Of a DNA stretch of 8,830 nt, positions 5,582 to 8,830 are shown in pieces. The translations under genes and the position numbers were made by a program. Source of the DNA: a bacterium (GTDB taxonomy: Bacteria; SZUA-182; SZUA-191; JAJRXT01). The notes below the pieces were generated by a model, which saw only the letters and a list, made by a program, of their open reading frames with translations, was not told where the DNA came from and searched no databases. Numbering within the stretch: the stretch's first letter is position 1; each line of letters begins with the position of its first letter. Location of the stretch: NCBI GenBank assembly GCA_024277605.1, contig JAJRUU010000158.1:1-8830 (forward strand). Reading direction: 5' to 3'.

Positions 5582-6748
5582 GTGCCGAAAACAATAGTCG
5601 GGGTTATATTTGGGGGGCGGTCGGTGGAGCATGAGGTGTCCATTGTTACCGCTCAGCAGATTATGGAAAACATAGATAAGGCTAAATACGAAGTGTTGCC
5701 GATTTATATCAGTAAATCAGGCGAATGGTATACTGGTGTGGCGCTGCTCGACGTGCAGGAATATAAGGACATTGCAGGATTGCTGGCTAAGTCGGACAAA
5801 GTATTTCTGCAACCGGATGCAAAGGGCAATCAGCTAACCTACACATCCCAACGCAAGGGGCTGTTCAGTCGCCCCCGACATCAAAAAATAGATGTTATAT
5901 TTCCGGCTATGCACGGCACTTATGGCGAAGATGGTTGTCTACAGGGACTGTTAGAGATGCTGGGGCTGCCTTATGTGGTAGCGGCGGTATTGGGCTCAGC
6001 GGTGGGTATGGATAAAATCATGATGAAGGCTATTTTAAAAGACGGCGGTTTACCGATCGTTAATTATATAGGGCTTAATCAGCATGAATGGGAGGATAAT
6101 CACCAACTGGTAATAGAGCGGATTGAGAAAAACCTAGCATATCCACTTATAATAAAACCGGCCAACTTAGGTTCCAGCATCGGCATCAGTCACGCCAAGG
6201 ATCAGGATGGGCTGAAATTCGCTATCGATGTGGCCGGACATTATGACCGGCGCATTATTGTAGAGCAGGGGTTGACCGATTTCATGGAGATAAACTGCTC
6301 GGTGATGGGCAATCAAGCTGATTTGCAGGCATCCCTCTGCGAGCAGCCCTTATCCTGGCAAGAATTCTTAAGCTATGAGGAAAAATATTTGAGCAAGTGG
6401 AGTAAGCAAGGTATGGCCGGCTCATCCCGCAAATTACCCGCCCCTATATCGGATGAGTTGACCACACAAATCCAAGAATTAGCTAAAACCACATTCAGCT
6501 TACTGGATTGTCAGGGAATTGCCCGCATTGATTTTCTGCTGGATAAAGGAAAAACTCCCTATATAAATTAAATAAACACCATGCCCGGCTCGGTTTCTTT
6601 TTACCTGTGGGAGCCGCTGGGGATAGATTTTGGCCAACTAATTGACCGATTGATAGAATTGGCGCTCAGCGCCCATGGAGAGCGGGCTAAATATATCTAC
6701 AGCTATGACTCCAACATCCTGAACCTACAGGGCAAAGGGCAGAAATAG
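5582..6748 (+). pseudogene. ddl: D-alanine--D-alanine ligase, interrupted by in-frame TAA at 6569-6571
   Basis: ATP-grasp enzyme that makes D-Ala-D-Ala for the Mur ligase encoded just upstream. In order: FGGRSVEHEVS (residues 10-20), HGTYGEDGCLQG from His111, the ATP-binding KPANLGSSIGI from Lys192, and ARIDFLLD with metal ligand Asp317. The frame then reads YIN-stop-INTMPGS: the TAA is codon 330, exactly where the family has the conserved Glu of NExNTxPG (Glu270 in E. coli DdlB, 13 residues after its Asp257, as here). The same frame continues for 58 more codons (SFYLWEPLG and on) to TAG 6746-6748, giving about 388 residues. A product ending at 329 lacks essential metal and substrate ligands and should be dead. 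GTG start with AAGGA; 47 bp after the Mur ligase. An intact second ddl elsewhere, or suppression, would be needed if the mutation is real. Confidence 0.9.
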
Positions 6749-6794
6749 GCTCTTATATAAAAGCAGCAATGAGCGGATGCGTAGTCCTGTACAG

Positions 6795-6800
6795 AAGGAG
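6795..6800 (+). promoter_or_regulatory. Shine-Dalgarno site of coaE
   Basis: AAGGAG lies 6 nt before ATG 6807 and selects it over the in-frame ATG at 6777. The resulting N-terminus MLLVGLTGGIASGKT is the standard one for the family. Confidence 0.85.
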
Positions 6801-6806
6801 ACAGGG

Positions 6807-7430
6807 ATGCTATTGGTTGGATTAACAGGTGGAATTGCCAGCGGAAAGACAATAGTGGCGCAGGAATTTTTGCGCCTGGGAGCGTACGTGATTGATGCCG
6901 ATGTACTGGCGCGCCAGGTAATGAAAAAGGGGCAACCCGGCTGGCACAGAATAGTGGAGTGTTTTGGAGAGCATATACTTGATAGTAGTCAAGATGTAGA
7001 TAGAGCGAGACTAGCTGAGCTGGTTTTTGCAGATAAGGCATTGTTGAATAAGTTAAATGAAAGTGTTCATCCGCTGGTGTTAGCCTAGGAGAAAAAACGC
7101 ATCGCTGGAATTGTGGCACAAGATAACAAGGCTATCATAATAGCGGATGTGCCGCTGTTGATTGAGGTGGGGCATTATAAACAAATGGATAAAGTGATCG
7201 TAGTAGATGCTACTGAAGAAAACCAAATACAGAGACTGCTAAAGAAAAGCCTCACTGAGGCCCAGGCAAGATCCCGAATCGCCGCTCAACTTCCCCTGCC
7301 GGAAAAAATAAAATACGCTGACTTTGTGATTGATAATAATGGCTCGCTGGATGCAACGTGCCAACAAGTTAAAGGGATTTTCGAACAGTTTAAGCAAATA
7401 GTACAGCGTCCATTTTATATTGATGGGTAG
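6807..7430 (+). pseudogene. coaE: dephospho-CoA kinase, interrupted by in-frame TAG at 7086-7088
   Basis: Cytosolic P-loop kinase for the last step of coenzyme A synthesis (3'-phosphorylation of dephospho-CoA). The P-loop GGIASGKT is at residues 8-15, then IDADVLARQVM, HPLVLA, the TAG at codon 94, and EKKRIAG, ADVPLLIE, DKVIVVDA, RIAAQLP, and ADFVIDNNGSLD near the end. All of this is in one frame. The 207-codon total matches the usual length of about 200. The upstream part alone lacks the Arg-rich lid and the C-terminal core and would not be active. GTG at 7113 is in frame after the stop but has no convincing ribosome site. CoaE is normally single-copy and essential, which makes the stop surprising. 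A strong AAGGAG and a 58-bp gap from ddl suggest operon membership. Confidence 0.9.
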
Positions 7431-7436
7431 ATGGTT

Positions 7437-7530
7437 CCTTCTCCATTTGGGGGAGAAGGTTAGGACGAGGGGGGCTTTTGATACATAGACCCTTTCCCCC
7501 TCACCTTGATCCTCTCCCCAAAGGGAGAGG
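7437..7530. repeat. inverted pair of REP-like hairpins
   Basis: Left unit 7437-7474: stem CCTTCTCC with GGAGAAGG (loop 7445-7451), followed by a G-run ending at 7474. Right unit 7496-7530: CCCCCTCACC leading to stem CCTCTCCC with GGGAGAGG (loop CAAA, 7519-7522). The right unit is close to the reverse complement of the left, so the pair has BIME-type architecture. The CCCTCACC...CCTCTCCC composition recalls a widely scattered intergenic REP-like family; that link is from memory. Neither hairpin is followed by a T-run, so a terminator role is not supported. Confidence 0.75.
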
Positions 7531-7654
7531 AAAAACAAGGAATCTTGTGTTAGAAACTTACTGCAATTATTGACTTTTACAGTGCGCAAAAACCTAACCG
7601 GACAACGCTGATTCCTACTATAAAATACACAGAATAGATAAAAAATCTCACCGA

Positions 7655-8830
7655 ATGAAAATTAAACTCGCCAAGTTGACAATTGTAATATATATTAGCC
7701 TAAATTGTCTTGGATGGACGAGTATTGTCTATGCCTCATCTGTGCGTAAGATTGCTGTTCTGCCTTATAAAAATCTCACCGCCGCCCCTGAGCTGAACTG
7801 GCTGGGAGAAGGGCTCGCTCTATACCTTGCCAACAAATTAGCCCGTCACACAAAATTCAGGCCAATTAATCGTTTCAAGCTGGAAACTATGATGTACGAC
7901 CAAATAGTTAACAGCTTAGCTACTGATGATCAGCAAGAAGCTAAAACCATCGGCAAAAAACTCAGAACCCAGTTTATAATTTATGGTAATTACCAGCAAA
8001 AGAATGAACTAAAGATAACCACTTTTTTACTGGATGTACATGTGGGCAAAGTTTTAGCAAGCTTTGATACCTCTGGCCCGCTGAATAAAATCCTCGATTG
8101 GCAAGATCAGATTATATCAAATCTACTGGAGAAAATGCAGATCCAGCTTACCCCGCAGCAGCAGGAAAAACTGAGGGCCAAGGAAACCAGCAGCCTTTTG
8201 GCTTATGAAAATCATACCAAGGCCAGCTTACTGCTTATGGATGGCGACATAGAAGAAGCTGTCGCCCTGTGTCAAAAAACCATAGACTTAGATCCACAAT
8301 ACACACAGGCAGTAAGCCTGCTGATTAAGGCCTACGAACTAGACAATCAATGGGAGAAGATACCAGCTTTATACCAGAAATATGAAGCTCTCCTGGAGAA
8401 GTCCCAAAACAGGTTGGAATTAAAAAACGTTTATGACAAAATCATTACTATTTATACAAACAGCTCCCAGTCCGACCTGGCGCTTAAATACTGTCGCAAG
8501 AAACTTGATTTGGTGGGGGAATCCAATGATAACGCTGAAATGATTTCTATATATAATCAAATCGGCATAGTATACCAGCAGAAAAAGGAGTATGACGGCG
8601 CCATATCTTTTTTCCAGAAAGCTCTAAAGCTTTTACAAAAGCAGGGTGACCAAACGCCAATCGCTAATATTTACAACAATCTCGGTGACATCTATTTCGC
8701 CAAGAAGCTCTATGCTAATGCTCTTAAACACTATCGAAAGGGATTAGGTCTCTGGAGAATGCAAAATGATACAAAAAGCATAGCCACCAGCTATAACAAA
8801 ATAGGCCTGATTCTGTTGCAGCAAAAAAAA
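7655..8830 (+). CDS. exported TPR protein with FlgO/TolB/CsgG-like N-terminal domain (3' end outside the window)
   Basis: An open frame of 392 codons from ATG 7655 to the window end, without stops. Residues 1-27 form a signal peptide (basic MKIKLAK, hydrophobic core, probable cleavage after Val-Tyr-Ala27). The segment VRKIAVLPYKNLTAAPELNW and the following LGEGLALYLANKL resemble the domain of FlgO, TolB-N and CsgG-like envelope proteins that often precedes TPRs. From about residue 188 there are helical repeats: a TPR ending in LDPQY, then NQIGIVYQQKKEYDGAISFF, NNLGDIYFAKKLYANALKHY and a third begun at the edge, characteristic 34- to 40-residue TPR units. A role in envelope protein assembly or signalling is plausible but unproven. 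No clear Shine-Dalgarno site or promoter is seen, and an inverted REP-like pair separates it from coaE, so it may be a separate unit. Confidence 0.8.
   Translation, partial: MKIKLAKLTIVIYISLNCLGWTSIVYASSVRKIAVLPYKNLTAAPELNWLGEGLALYLANKLARHTKFRPINRFKLETMMYDQIVNSLATDDQQEAKTIGKKLRTQFIIYGNYQQKNELKITTFLLDVHVGKVLASFDTSGPLNKILDWQDQIISNLLEKMQIQLTPQQQEKLRAKETSSLLAYENHTKASLLLMDGDIEEAVALCQKTIDLDPQYTQAVSLLIKAYELDNQWEKIPALYQKYEALLEKSQNRLELKNVYDKIITIYTNSSQSDLALKYCRKKLDLVGESNDNAEMISIYNQIGIVYQQKKEYDGAISFFQKALKLLQKQGDQTPIANIYNNLGDIYFAKKLYANALKHYRKGLGLWRMQNDTKSIATSYNKIGLILLQQKK

Noticed and set aside
2162..7430. Full reassignment of UAA/UAG to glutamate
   Set aside because: pgsA, ddl and coaE end at TAA or TAG at family-normal lengths, and glutamate is otherwise always GAA/GAG in these genes; local suppression, mutation or error remains more likely.
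7570..7624. Promoter for the TPR gene (TTGACT at 7570 and TATAAA at 7619)
   Set aside because: The two boxes are about 43 bp apart, far too wide for one promoter, and no matching -35 box stands 17 bp before the TATAAA.

Overview
The window is a stretch of bacterial chromosome of moderate GC (judged by eye), with every recognised gene on the + strand. The content (phosphatidylglycerol synthesis, a membrane-anchored MurF-like Mur ligase, D-Ala-D-Ala ligase, CoaE, an exported TPR protein) fits a free-living bacterium that makes peptidoglycan. Clear Shine-Dalgarno sites and the hydrolase-murF-ddl order remind me of anaerobic Bacillota (Clostridia). That placement is an impression only, and a candidate phylum is equally possible.

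Region 1 (1-2042) is a mobile and repetitive block. An apparently intact REP-associated tyrosine transposase (RAYT, 539-1507) lies between perfect 22-bp inverted repeats (460-481 and 1491-1512), and the right repeat contains the gene's own stop codon. The outer part of the right repeat is present three times in tandem. The transposase unit is bracketed by two direct copies of a hairpin-rich repeat (R1 at 93-350 and 1553-1810, exactly 1460 bp apart; R2 at 347-450 and 1937-2042). In the right copy a third repeat, R3, sits between R1 and R2. A second R3 lies at 2697-2879.

Region 2 (2043-7430) is a housekeeping run. It begins with the last ~39 codons of a zinc-type (MDR) dehydrogenase, cut off by R2, whose stop overlaps the pgsA start (TAATG). 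Then follow pgsA, an alpha/beta hydrolase, a Mur ligase with an N-terminal membrane domain, D-Ala-D-Ala ligase (ddl) and dephospho-CoA kinase (coaE). Ddl makes the dipeptide that a MurF enzyme attaches to UDP-MurNAc-tripeptide, so these two genes cooperate directly.

The most striking feature is that three of these genes (hydrolase, ddl, coaE) are each interrupted by exactly one in-frame stop codon (TAA, TAA, TAG) with no frameshift, and conserved sequence continues after it. The ddl stop falls exactly on a near-invariant metal-binding glutamate. All three fit a GAR (Glu) to TAR change. Candidate explanations are fresh nonsense mutations, sequence error, or stop-codon suppression. The window alone cannot decide, though ordinary TAA/TAG termini of other genes argue against a global code change.

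Region 3 (7431-8830) holds an inverted pair of REP-like hairpins and then the first 392 codons of an exported protein with a FlgO/TolB/CsgG-like N-terminal domain and TPR repeats, running off the window end.
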